Source: Polaromonas sp. UBA5171
GTDB lineage: Bacteria; Pseudomonadota; Gammaproteobacteria; Burkholderiales; Burkholderiaceae_C
Direction: 5' to 3'
NCBI GenBank assembly: GCA_002413395.1
Contig: DHWX01000056.1
Span: forward strand, 21,850 to 32,346
DNA length: 10,497 bases
Every line of letters starts with the position of its first letter. Position 1 is the first letter of the stretch. This document shows positions 1 through 7,290 of the stretch, piece after piece. Position numbers and translations under genes: made by a program. A model generated the notes under the pieces. That model made no database searches, was not told the DNA's origin, and saw nothing but the letters and a program-made list of their open reading frames with translations.

Positions 1-2509
1 TGACCTCCTTCAACAGACCGCGCATGAGCTGGTTGCTTTCGTCCACGCCGGAAAAACTCCCTCGCGACTGGCGATTGATGCGGGGGAAGAGCTGCTCTTG
101 GAAGTTCGACTCTTCGATACGCACGTCAAAGTCCAAGGGCAGATGCATGTCCATCTGGGCGGCGGACTTGACGAAATCCTGCACTGGCTCATATAGGCGG
201 CGGTATTCCTCGACCGTCTTGCCGAGCTGCTCATGGACGGTCTTGGCAAGCTCCACGCGACCGGCACGCATTTCCGCCAGCTTGGCAGGCAGGGTGCCCA
301 GCGACTCGATCTCTGCCTTGAACCATTCAATGGACTGGGCCTTGTCTTTGCTGCCGACGAGCTCTTCTTTAGCGCGCTCCCACTTGGCGACCTGGTCTTT
401 GAAAATGATGAACAGGCGCTGCTTCTCACCGAGCTTGCTCTTGATGTCAGCCATGGCGGCCTCGGCCACCTCGCGCCTCTTGTTGATGCCCGTTGGCTCT
501 TGGTTGGCGAGGGTCGCGTCAACGGCCGCGATCGACTCCTTCGCGCCTTTGCCGAGCGCATCGATCTTTGTGGCGTCGATCTTCAACTCGACCAGCTCGG
601 ACGCCTTCAAGTCCGCGCCCGCCTCGGCCAGCATGGGGGCCAACTCGACGAGGAACTGGTCGTGAGCCTTCTTGTGGTTCGCGATGGCTTGGGCGATCCG
701 GCTCAGGACGGCTTGGCGTTTGGCCTCTGCTGCCTTCTTGTCTCGGAGTTGCTTTTCCTCGTCTCGCAGTTTCTTGAGTTCGTCTTCCAGCGCTTGAATT
801 TTCTCGGTGGCGGCTTTCGACTCTTCTTGGGCTGCATCCGATGCTGTCGGGTCTTCGACCTGGGCGGGCTTCGATCCTTCAAGAGAGGTCAGCTCGGCGA
901 CTTTGGCGTCGAGCTGCTCTTGCAGCGACTGCTTGAACTCCGGAGTGAGGCGGCGCTCCGTCTGCAAAATCTCGGCGTTCGCCTTTGATATTTCCTTAAT
1001 GACCTGCTCTCGCGCGCTGTCGATTTCAGCGACCTTGAAGTCGAGCAGGTCGTCCATGGAGGTGTAGCCCAGCCGCGCCTCTTCCGGGACGTGTGTGTAG
1101 ATGATCTTGCGCAGCTCGGTGTCAAACGTCGCCGAGCCGCCGTCGCCGAGTTCGTTGCAAAGCGTCTCGAGGTAGCTTTGCGGCAAATACTTCACCCGCT
1201 CCACGCTGGTCTCCGACGGGTCTTGGTCGAGCTGGCGCTCGGATTCCGTGCCGTCGTGCCAGCCAAGCGCGCCGAGAAAGTGCTGCGCGAGCTTGTTCCT
1301 CGGATTGCGGAAGCGCGTGTCCTTAAGAAACGAGAAGCTCTTGAAATTCTTGGTGTCGCCAGCGAGCGCAGCGATGTCAGCCATGGCGCTCTTTCCGCTG
1401 CCCTTGTTGCCGATGATGGCGACCAAGTCGTGGCTTAACGGCATGTCCACGTTGAACCACGGCTCAGCCAGCGTGGAGCCGGGCTTGCGGTTGATCCGAA
1501 TCTTCGACACGTATTTCGTGCGATTGCCCTCGACCAGCAGACGCTTGGGCGGAGTGTCACCAATGAAGACCCGATCTTCGAATTCGGTGAGGGCCTGCAG
1601 CAAGCCGGAAAATGTGGCGTCGGCCTTGATCCAGGTGAAGCAGTTGCCAATCCGGTCCTTGTCGGGCGAGCTGCTAAGGGCATGTGCGTCGGAGCAGTCG
1701 AGAAGGGTGTCCTTGACGTTGGAATCGGTGAGCGACTTTCTTGCGGCGGCGTATTCTGCGGGGTTGGTCGAGGCGGTGAAGACCAGGTCGGCCTTGTTGA
1801 TGATGTTGCGTTTCTCAGCGATCGACTGCCCCTCCCATTTGAGGTTGGCCCATTCGGTTTTACCGACGGCGATCAAATGCTTCCCCGCCAAGTAGTGCTT
1901 GTCGAGGGCGTCGGTGACTTTCTCCAAGCTCACGCACAAATTGTTGAACCCCTCCTCGAGTGGCGAAGCGTAGTCGGCCTTCTTGTCTGCTGGCGCAGCG
2001 TCGATGATCATTTGCCCAAGCTCCGTGAGGCTGTCTCGGGTGATGGCGCCCTTCCATTGGCCTTTCAGGTTGGTGGAGTCGGGGATCAAGTCGTAGCTGG
2101 CGAACAATGAACCCAAGAACTGTTGGCGGATGATTTCGGGGTCCAGCGCGTCGAAGATGACATGCAGATTGATGCGATTCCAGTCTGATTGGGAATAACT
2201 GCCGTCCTTGGCCTTCTTGACGACGCCGGCGAATTTGTCCAACCGGAGCTCGATCACCGGAAGGATCAGATCGATGTTTGCCAGCCTGCCTTGCTCCATC
2301 TTGGCTTTGCGGACCCGCTCGTAGCCATCGATGAAGATGTAGTCGTTGATCCCGATGACTTTGAATTCAGGCGGCAGGGCCTCGAGGTCGAGCAGGAAAG
2401 CCTCCCAGGCTTCTTCGGCTGTCCCCTTGTAGTTGTTGACGACCGATGACGGCGTGTGGACGTGTAAGTCCCATTTTTTCCAAGTCGAACCTGCTGGATC
2501 GTTCGTCAT
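1..2509 (-). CDS. PHP-domain plus P-loop ATPase with long coiled coil (TrlF-like), 3' end outside the window
   Basis: The minus frame is open without a stop from the ATG at 2509 to the left edge (836 codons). The N-terminus has a PHP-like metal site: D14-L-H16-V-H18, D56, E87, H116 and the late S-D274-A-H276 motif. The usual DH of PHP enzymes reads D56-Y57. A Walker A motif GNKGSGKS lies at residues 367-374 (K373, S374). A charged, Glu/Lys/Gln-rich coiled-coil-like stretch covers about residues 480-770, as in SMC/Rad50-type ATPases. This order matches proteins that databases call TrlF family AAA-like ATPase; that name is from memory. The expected role is a metal-dependent phosphoesterase or nuclease coupled to ATP binding, plausibly in defence, but the substrate is not known to me. 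GGGAGG ends 8 nt before the ATG and supports this start. The Walker B/signature half lies outside the window. It is divergent from the WYL-SPARTA operon and GC-rich like its neighbours. Confidence 0.85.
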   Translation of the reverse strand, partial: MTNDPAGSTWKKWDLHVHTPSSVVNNYKGTAEEAWEAFLLDLEALPPEFKVIGINDYIFIDGYERVRKAKMEQGRLANIDLILPVIELRLDKFAGVVKKAKDGSYSQSDWNRINLHVIFDALDPEIIRQQFLGSLFASYDLIPDSTNLKGQWKGAITRDSLTELGQMIIDAAPADKKADYASPLEEGFNNLCVSLEKVTDALDKHYLAGKHLIAVGKTEWANLKWEGQSIAEKRNIINKADLVFTASTNPAEYAAARKSLTDSNVKDTLLDCSDAHALSSSPDKDRIGNCFTWIKADATFSGLLQALTEFEDRVFIGDTPPKRLLVEGNRTKYVSKIRINRKPGSTLAEPWFNVDMPLSHDLVAIIGNKGSGKSAMADIAALAGDTKNFKSFSFLKDTRFRNPRNKLAQHFLGALGWHDGTESERQLDQDPSETSVERVKYLPQSYLETLCNELGDGGSATFDTELRKIIYTHVPEEARLGYTSMDDLLDFKVAEIDSAREQVIKEISKANAEILQTERRLTPEFKQSLQEQLDAKVAELTSLEGSKPAQVEDPTASDAAQEESKAATEKIQALEDELKKLRDEEKQLRDKKAAEAKRQAVLSRIAQAIANHKKAHDQFLVELAPMLAEAGADLKASELVELKIDATKIDALGKGAKESIAAVDATLANQEPTGINKRREVAEAAMADIKSKLGEKQRLFIIFKDQVAKWERAKEELVGSKDKAQSIEWFKAEIESLGTLPAKLAEMRAGRVELAKTVHEQLGKTVEEYRRLYEPVQDFVKSAAQMDMHLPLDFDVRIEESNFQEQLFPRINRQSRGSFSGVDESNQLMRGLLKEV

Positions 2510-2645
2510 CGTGGTTGCCTCCCTTTGTGTCGGCCAACATCAGCCGGATTCCGCCTTGGCGACTGTCTCGTGCTTGGGGCGATGTGGTCATCATAATGAT
2601 TCGCGCATGGTATTCTTCTTGATCTATGGGCTATTTTGACATCCG
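2510..2645. promoter_or_regulatory. Divergent intergenic region with candidate promoters and operator
   Basis: These 136 bp must carry the promoters of both the PHP-ATPase gene (leftward) and the WYL-SPARTA operon (rightward). A palindrome ATCAT-A-ATGAT lies at 2590-2600. Read rightward it contains CATAAT (2592-2597), read leftward TATGAT, each one base from the -10 consensus. A second rightward -10-like element TATTCT is at 2611-2616. I see no convincing -35 boxes. WYL regulators of the BrxR/CapW kind are known to repress from inverted repeats in their own promoter region, so the palindrome is a candidate operator. Its arms are only 5 bp, so this is a weak inference. The local base composition is more AT-rich than in the genes. 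Confidence 0.4.
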
Positions 2646-3560
2646 GTGGCTAAGCCGGGCCGAAAATCCACGATGAATCCTGTCGAACTGTCCCAAACGC
2701 AGCGCGAAAGACTCGCGTTCTTGGAGATGCGCGCCTACTTCACCGGGGAGCTGCGCCGCGCCGACATCGAGGCTCGGTTCGGCATTAAGCCGGCCGCGTC
2801 GTCGCGCGATATCGGCGCGTATCGGGAAATCGCACCGGAAAACCTCGATTACGACAGCGTTGCCCGCTGCTATCGGCCTTCCGAGGCGTTCAAGCCGCTG
2901 TTCGCCTTCCAGTCGGAGCGCGTGCTCGCGTGGCTGCTGCAAGGGTTTGGTGATGGGCTCGACGTGCGCCAGAGGCAGGTCGCGCCCTGCGATGGGCCGG
3001 GCAATCTGGTCAAGCCGGATTTGGGCGTTTTGGGGACGGTCACCAGGTCCATGTGCGCCAAGCGCGCGCTTCGCATCAACTACCTGTCGCTGTCCTCGGG
3101 GTCGAAGAAGCGCGAGATCGTGCCCGTCGCGTTGGCCGACAACGGCTTGGGCTGGCATGTGCGTTCCTACGACCGCGAGCGCGGGCGGTTCAGCGACTTC
3201 GTCCTGACCCGCATCGCCAAGGCGCAGGAGATCGACGGCGAAGTGGCCGAGAGCGAGTTGCTGTCCGCAGACGAACAGTGGGCGCGGATGGTGGACATGG
3301 AGATCGTCCCGCATCCCGGCATCAAATGGCCCAAGGCGGTCGAGGCCGACTACGCCATGGTGGACGGTTCACTGCGGATTAAGACGCGGGCGGCATTGGC
3401 CGGTTACGTCCTGCGCCGCTGGGGCATCGACTCGACCGACGACCACCGGCTCGATCACGCCTCGCACCACCTTTGGCTCCGCAATCCACAGACGCTCTAT
3501 GGCGTCGAAAGCGCTTCGCTGGCCCCAGGCCGCGACGCTGTCCAGAAGGGCCGGCAATGA
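2646..3560 (+). CDS. WYL-domain transcriptional regulator, BrxR/CapW-like
   Basis: A 304-residue DNA-binding regulator. Residues about 16-76 look like a winged helix-turn-helix (LRRADIEARFGI, then SSRDIGAYRE). Residues about 132-193 form a WYL domain: the core has AKRALRINYLSL, a basic KKREIVPVAL strand, GLGWHVRSYDRERG and FSDFVLTRI, the typical ligand-sensing fold. A C-terminal extension of about 215-285 fits the dimerisation part. Length and order match BrxR/CapW repressors that sit at the head of BREX, CBASS and other defence operons and are thought to release their promoter on an infection cue. The ligand is unknown. The start is uncertain: GTG at 2646 has no clear Shine-Dalgarno site, and ATG at 2673 would give 295 residues. 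Its stop overlaps the TIR-APAZ start by ATGA (3557-3560), so it is co-transcribed with, and probably translationally coupled to, SPARTA. That it represses the operon is inference. Confidence 0.88.
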   Translation: MAKPGRKSTMNPVELSQTQRERLAFLEMRAYFTGELRRADIEARFGIKPAASSRDIGAYREIAPENLDYDSVARCYRPSEAFKPLFAFQSERVLAWLLQGFGDGLDVRQRQVAPCDGPGNLVKPDLGVLGTVTRSMCAKRALRINYLSLSSGSKKREIVPVALADNGLGWHVRSYDRERGRFSDFVLTRIAKAQEIDGEVAESELLSADEQWARMVDMEIVPHPGIKWPKAVEADYAMVDGSLRIKTRAALAGYVLRRWGIDSTDDHRLDHASHHLWLRNPQTLYGVESASLAPGRDAVQKGRQ

Positions 3561-4942
3561 CGCGCGAATCGATCTTCATCAGCCACGCCACGCCGGAGGA
3601 CAACGGCTTCGTCCGTTGGCTCGGCGCCCGCTTGGAGCTCGCGGGCTTCTCCGTCTGGCACGACCTTGGCCGCCTCAAGGGCGGCGACCACTTTTGGGAC
3701 AAGATCGAAGGGGCCATCCGCAACGAGTCCTTCCGCTTCTTGGCCGTGGTGTCCACGGTCGCGGTGGACAAGCAGGGCGTCAAGGACGAATGGGCGCTGG
3801 CCCAGACCATCGAGAGGTCGATGCCAGGCTTCGTGATCCCGCTGCGATTGGACAAATACGATTTCTCGCTGCTGCCCATCGGCATTCATCGCAAGAACGT
3901 GATCGACTTCGCCAACGGCTGGCACACGGGCTTGGCCGCGCTGCTGGACACCTTGACCGAGGCCAATGCGCCCAAGGTCGCGGCCCCCGATCCGCGCTCC
4001 GCCAGGCACTGGCTCGCCGAGATGAAGGAGGGAGCGATCCTGCGCACCGAGTCCAAGGAGTCTCTCGATTCGACATGGCTCAGCGTCGTCTCGCTGCCGC
4101 CGATCGAGACCGCCCGCATCTTGGGAAGCAAGCGCGAGATCAAGGTCACCGACATCAACCGGGCCATCCCTTGGTTCGAGCATGAGGACCGCATCGTCGG
4201 CTTCGCCAAGGCGGCCGACCTCGTCTCCAACATGTCCAAGTCGGTCATGCTCAAAGCCTCCACTGGCGTGGACTCGACCATGTTCATCCAGAGCGGCGCC
4301 ACCGTCGGCGACAAGCACGTCGATGCGCGGGAGGCCCGCAAGCGCGTCGCCAACCTCGTCCGACAGGCATGGGAGCTCGCGATGGAGGCCAAGGGCCTCG
4401 GCGTCCACGAGCAGTCCGGCGGGCGCAAGGTCTTCTACGTCACCCCCGAGCTCACCAAGGGGCGCGGCGAAAAGGCGGCCTTCCTCGATGTCGATGGGCG
4501 CAAGCGCCGCAAGGGGCTCAACGGCCGCAGCGAGGCCAAGAAGGCCAACTGGTGCTATGCCGTGGGCATGGTGCCCCAGTTCGACCAGCCGTGGCGCATT
4601 GAGCTGCGCTCCACCATCGTCTTCACCGACGACGACGGCAAGCCGCTGGACACGCCGGCAAGGGCGCACCGCCTGCGCATGAGCTTCTGCCGCAGTTGGT
4701 GGAACGACCGCTGGCGCGGCTTCCTGCGGGCGTTCCTCGCCTTGGTTGCCGACGGTCAAGCCGAGATCAAGCTGCCGGTGGGTTCGGGGCGCGAGGTCGT
4801 TGTGTCGGCCACGCCGATCATGTTTAGCTCGCCCGTGGGCCTCTCCGACTTGGCGCCGTCGATTGATGACGATCCGGTCGATGAACCCGACGACGACTTG
4901 GGCGAGGTCGATGACTTCGATGACGAGGAGGTTCCAGCATGA
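3557..4942 (+). CDS. TIR-APAZ protein, NADase effector subunit of SPARTA
   Basis: A 461-residue effector partner of the short Argonaute. The N-terminal TIR domain (about 1-130) shows IFISHATPEDNGF, a FSVWHD strand-loop with D36, GGDHFWDKI, and KDEWALA in which E78 is the likely catalytic glutamate. The APAZ region follows (about 150-430) and should bind the Argonaute and line the guide-target channel, replacing the missing N and PAZ domains. The tail 431-461 is extremely acidic (16 Asp/Glu, no Lys/Arg). In characterised SPARTA complexes guide-target recognition drives oligomerisation and the TIR domain hydrolyses NAD(P)+, giving abortive infection or loss of plasmid-bearing cells. The start is set by the ATGA overlap with the WYL gene and by AGAAGGG at 3544-3550, 6 nt upstream. 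A frame extension to 3473 has no such support. Family assignment rests on motifs plus the adjacent short pAgo. Confidence 0.95.
   Translation: MTRESIFISHATPEDNGFVRWLGARLELAGFSVWHDLGRLKGGDHFWDKIEGAIRNESFRFLAVVSTVAVDKQGVKDEWALAQTIERSMPGFVIPLRLDKYDFSLLPIGIHRKNVIDFANGWHTGLAALLDTLTEANAPKVAAPDPRSARHWLAEMKEGAILRTESKESLDSTWLSVVSLPPIETARILGSKREIKVTDINRAIPWFEHEDRIVGFAKAADLVSNMSKSVMLKASTGVDSTMFIQSGATVGDKHVDAREARKRVANLVRQAWELAMEAKGLGVHEQSGGRKVFYVTPELTKGRGEKAAFLDVDGRKRRKGLNGRSEAKKANWCYAVGMVPQFDQPWRIELRSTIVFTDDDGKPLDTPARAHRLRMSFCRSWWNDRWRGFLRAFLALVADGQAEIKLPVGSGREVVVSATPIMFSSPVGLSDLAPSIDDDPVDEPDDDLGEVDDFDDEEVPA
4925..4931 (+). promoter_or_regulatory. Strong ribosome binding site of the short Argonaute, inside the TIR-APAZ tail codons
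   Basis: GAGGAGG lies 7 nt upstream of the ATG at 4939 and settles that start. The same bases encode the Asp-Glu-Glu-Val end of the acidic tail of TIR-APAZ, so the tail and the initiation site of the next gene share sequence. Confidence 0.8.
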
Positions 4943-6471
4943 GCCTCGAACTCAATCTGATCGAAATCCCCGAGCCCGAGCTGCTGTTCGGCTATGGGCA
5001 GTCGATGGAGCACCCCAAGGACGGATTGCTGCTGTATGGCCCCAAAGAGAGCCCGCAGGCCGGCTCCAAGCTGCGCATCGGCGTCGTGTCCACCAAAGAA
5101 GGCCTGCGCCGCTATTCGGCATGCGTCGCCCGCCTGGGCAAGCCCATCGCCCCGGCGCTGGCAGACAACCCCAACCACACCTTGTTTCCGGGCTTCCAAG
5201 CCCTGTTCGGCGTGGAGTGGCCCGCGCAGCCCGCGACATGGCTGGAAATCGATGCTGCCGAGCTTGCCAACGCGATCCGCATCTCCGATCGGCATCAAGC
5301 GATCCACAAGGCTGTTTCGCTCTACTCGGACGCCATCGCCGGCCACTTGCGCGACGGCAGCGAATCGACCATCGACCTGTGGATGGCCGTGGTGCCTGAG
5401 GAGGTCCACAAGTATTGCCGCCCGCAGTCGAAGGTCGAGGCCAGCCAGAAGCAGCGCTCCGGCGTGCTGATGGACAAGGCGGCGGCCACCCGCTTGCTTA
5501 AGGCTCCGGGCCTGTTTGAAGAGGACAACGCGTCGGCGGAGATTTACCTCTACGAGCTCGACTTCCACAACCAGCTCAAGGCCCGGCTGTTGGAGCACAA
5601 GGCGGCGGTGCAAGTGGTCCGTGAGACCACGCTCGCCCCCGAGGAATTCGTCCGCGACAACGGCATGCCGGGCCGCGGCCTTCAAGACCCCGCGACGCTG
5701 GCGTGGAACCTCGCCACGACCTGCTTCTTCAAGGCCGGCGGCAAACCTTGGCAGCTTGCGGCCTCGCGTCCCGGCGTCTGCTATGTCGGCATCGTCTTCA
5801 AGAAGGATTCGTCTTCGGCCGAGCCGGGCAACGCCTGCTGCGGCGCTCAGATGTTTCTCGACTCCGGCGACGGCGTCGTGTTTCGCGGCGCGGTTGGCCC
5901 ATGGATCACCTCGACCAAGGACGATTTCCATCTCCCCAAGGAGAAGGCCAAGTCATTGATGGCGATGGTCGTGGATGCCTATCGCAAGAACCATGGCGGC
6001 CTTGCCCCCGAGGAGCTCTTCATCCACGGCAAGACGCGCTTCTCGGCCGAGGAGTGGGAAGGTTTCAAGGAGACCGTGCCGCCGGAAACCAATGTGGTCT
6101 GCGTGCGCATCCGCCAAGACGCTGGCATGAAGCTCTATCGGCACGGGACGATGAACATCGCCCGTGGCGTGGGCTGGGTGAAGTCGCAGTGGATGGCGTA
6201 TCTCTGGACCAAGGGCTTCGTGCCAAGGTTGCAGACGTATGCCGGCCGCGAGGTGCCCAACCCGCTCTCGATCGAGATATGCCGGGGCGTCGCGGACATC
6301 AAGCAAGTCATGGCCGACGTGCTCGCCCTGACCAAGCTCAACTACAACGCGTGCATCTTTGGAGACGGCGTCCCGGTGACGCTGCGCTTCGCCGATGCCG
6401 TGGGTGAAATTTTGACGGCGGCGCCTCGCAAGAACGAGCTGCCGCCCCTGCCGTTCCGCTACTACATCTGA
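4939..6471 (+). CDS. Short prokaryotic Argonaute (MID-PIWI, inactive) of SPARTA
   Basis: A 510-residue guide-binding subunit. Length and lack of N/PAZ domains fit short pAgos. The MID domain carries the guide 5'-phosphate pocket pattern H210-x3-K214-x10-Q225, with a later Lys (K265 in TCFFKAGG) as likely fourth ligand. The PIWI domain starts near WNLATTCFFKAGGKPWQL. The strand that carries the first catalytic Asp in slicing Argonautes reads GIVFKKD, with V286 at the Asp position. The RDG-type motif reads FIHGKTRF, with H363 in place of Asp. FADAVGEI near the C-terminus is the usual last PIWI helix. It should therefore bind an RNA guide and DNA target without cutting. It overlaps the TIR-APAZ stop by ATGA (4939-4942), which fits an equimolar heterodimer. 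The C-terminus ends at FRYYI, consistent with a complete PIWI fold. In this family the recognised target is invader, mainly plasmid, DNA. Confidence 0.95.
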   Translation: MSLELNLIEIPEPELLFGYGQSMEHPKDGLLLYGPKESPQAGSKLRIGVVSTKEGLRRYSACVARLGKPIAPALADNPNHTLFPGFQALFGVEWPAQPATWLEIDAAELANAIRISDRHQAIHKAVSLYSDAIAGHLRDGSESTIDLWMAVVPEEVHKYCRPQSKVEASQKQRSGVLMDKAAATRLLKAPGLFEEDNASAEIYLYELDFHNQLKARLLEHKAAVQVVRETTLAPEEFVRDNGMPGRGLQDPATLAWNLATTCFFKAGGKPWQLAASRPGVCYVGIVFKKDSSSAEPGNACCGAQMFLDSGDGVVFRGAVGPWITSTKDDFHLPKEKAKSLMAMVVDAYRKNHGGLAPEELFIHGKTRFSAEEWEGFKETVPPETNVVCVRIRQDAGMKLYRHGTMNIARGVGWVKSQWMAYLWTKGFVPRLQTYAGREVPNPLSIEICRGVADIKQVMADVLALTKLNYNACIFGDGVPVTLRFADAVGEILTAAPRKNELPPLPFRYYI

Positions 6472-6514
6472 GGCGGAAACGACAATGGACCAACAAAAGA
6501 AAGGGAGGCAATAA

Positions 6515-6977
6515 ATGCTCGGACTGCAATTGCGCGAGGAGTTTCGGGGAGCGAGGCTCCGAGGCACGACGATCGACTTCACCAACGAGGCCAAGACCGG
6601 CGCGTTGGACATGGGGGCTCAGGCCTTCCTTCGCATCACATATCCGTCAGTCGATTTGATCAAGACGATCAAGGCGGCCGGTCCCGGCTCGAACAGGGCC
6701 GTGGTGCTCACGCGACGGCAAATCCGGCGCGGTTGCGCTCTGGCAGGTTGTGGCGACCAACGAAAAGCGCCATCAGGTCGCCAAGGTCATCGCTCTCGCA
6801 GTCGATTCGGCAGGACATCGCCAGCCCGCGTCGGCAGCGTTGTCGCGCGATCAGGCATCCAGTCTTCTGATTGATGCGGTCGAGCCCATGCTCCACCGGG
6901 ACCTGATCCATCGTGGGTTCGTTCGAGAGGGCCAAACGTATGAGGCAAGCCTCGTCGGTTGGGTTGAGCTTGCGTAG
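6515..6977 (+). pseudogene. Broken gene: N-terminal piece of a DUF499-like ATPase joined out of frame to a C-terminal remnant
   Basis: A strong site GGGAGG (6503-6508) precedes an ATG at 6515. The first about 65 residues (EEFRGARLRGTTIDFTNEA, then FLRITYPSVDLIKTIKAAG, GSNRAVVL) resemble the start of DUF499-type defence ATPases, where a Walker A loop should come next; this likeness is from memory. Instead the frame runs into arginine-rich nonsense and stops at 6872-6874. A second frame, open from about 6711 to the TAG at 6975-6977, looks protein-like (DGKSGAVALWQVV, then QVAKVIALAVD, HRDLIHRGFV, SLVGWVELA). Deleting one base near 6710 would join them. The full ATPase family is around a thousand residues, so the simplest reading is a large internal deletion plus a frameshift. 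It is possible that a short 119-residue product (6515-6874) is still made. It sits 43 nt after SPARTA. Confidence 0.5.
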
Positions 6978-7013
6978 CCGGATGCAATGCGATGTCTGAA
7001 AGGAAATGAGGCA

Positions 7014-7262
7014 ATGGCCAGCAACCCACCAACAGCACAGGCGTTGATCGCCCTGCACGAATTGCCGCTGGATTCGATGTTCACCGCATCCGATGCGGCC
7101 GTCTTTCTCATGAATTCCGAAAGCACGCTGGCCAGGATGCGCAAGGACGGCATTGGACCGGCCTATGTCAAAGCCGCTGGTTCAAATGGCGCGATTCAAT
7201 ACCGCAAGCAGGATTTGGTGGACTGGCTGGCGGCGGTGAAGGCCGGCGGGAAAGTCCGCTGA
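7014..7262 (+). CDS. Small helix-turn-helix DNA-binding protein (AlpA/excisionase-like)
   Basis: An 82-residue protein. Residues about 22-77 (MFTASDAAVFLMNSESTLAR, MRKDGIGPAYVK, IQYRKQDLVDWLAAVK) have the layout of MerR/AlpA-type winged helix-turn-helix proteins: a recognition helix, the RxxGxGP turn, a wing, then the YxxxDLxxWL helix. Proteins of this type act as excisionases or as local transcription regulators on mobile elements. The ATG at 7014 is preferred over one at 6987 because AAAGGA ends 9 nt upstream and homology-like sequence starts after it. It lies 36 nt after the broken ATPase gene and 28 nt before the nuclease gene, in the same direction, so it may regulate that cluster. That role is inference. 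Confidence 0.7.
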   Translation: MASNPPTAQALIALHELPLDSMFTASDAAVFLMNSESTLARMRKDGIGPAYVKAAGSNGAIQYRKQDLVDWLAAVKAGGKVR

Positions 7263-7290
7263 CAGCGGGCCGATCGATAAAAGCTGCAAG

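Noticed and set aside
233..988. Plus-strand 251-codon frame inside the PHP-ATPase region
   Set aside because: The minus frame here encodes a continuous coiled coil linked to PHP and Walker A motifs; the plus frame is repetitive Leu/Gly/Arg sequence without motifs.
1682..2110. Plus-strand 142-codon frame opposite the PHP domain
   Set aside because: It is antisense to conserved PHP sequence including the D274-A-H276 motif, and no domain is seen.
3473..3556. 28-codon upstream extension of TIR-APAZ
   Set aside because: It lies within the WYL coding sequence, is Arg/Pro-rich, and the ATG at 3557 has a proper ribosome site and an ATGA overlap.
3497..4759. Open 420-codon frame on the minus strand opposite TIR-APAZ
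   Set aside because: It is a by-product of GC-rich codon bias opposite a gene with clear TIR and APAZ motifs; the translation has no recognisable domain.
4756..5931. Open 391-codon frame on the minus strand opposite the short pAgo
   Set aside because: It mirrors the codon structure of the real gene, is rich in Arg, Gly and Ala, ends in a low-complexity Ser tail from the antisense of the acidic stretch, and has no ribosome site of note.
6485..6514. Nine-codon ORF (MDQQKKGRQ) ending exactly before the ATG at 6515
   Set aside because: No ribosome site of its own; its codons are the ribosome site of the next gene, so it is probably chance, although re-initiation from it cannot be excluded.
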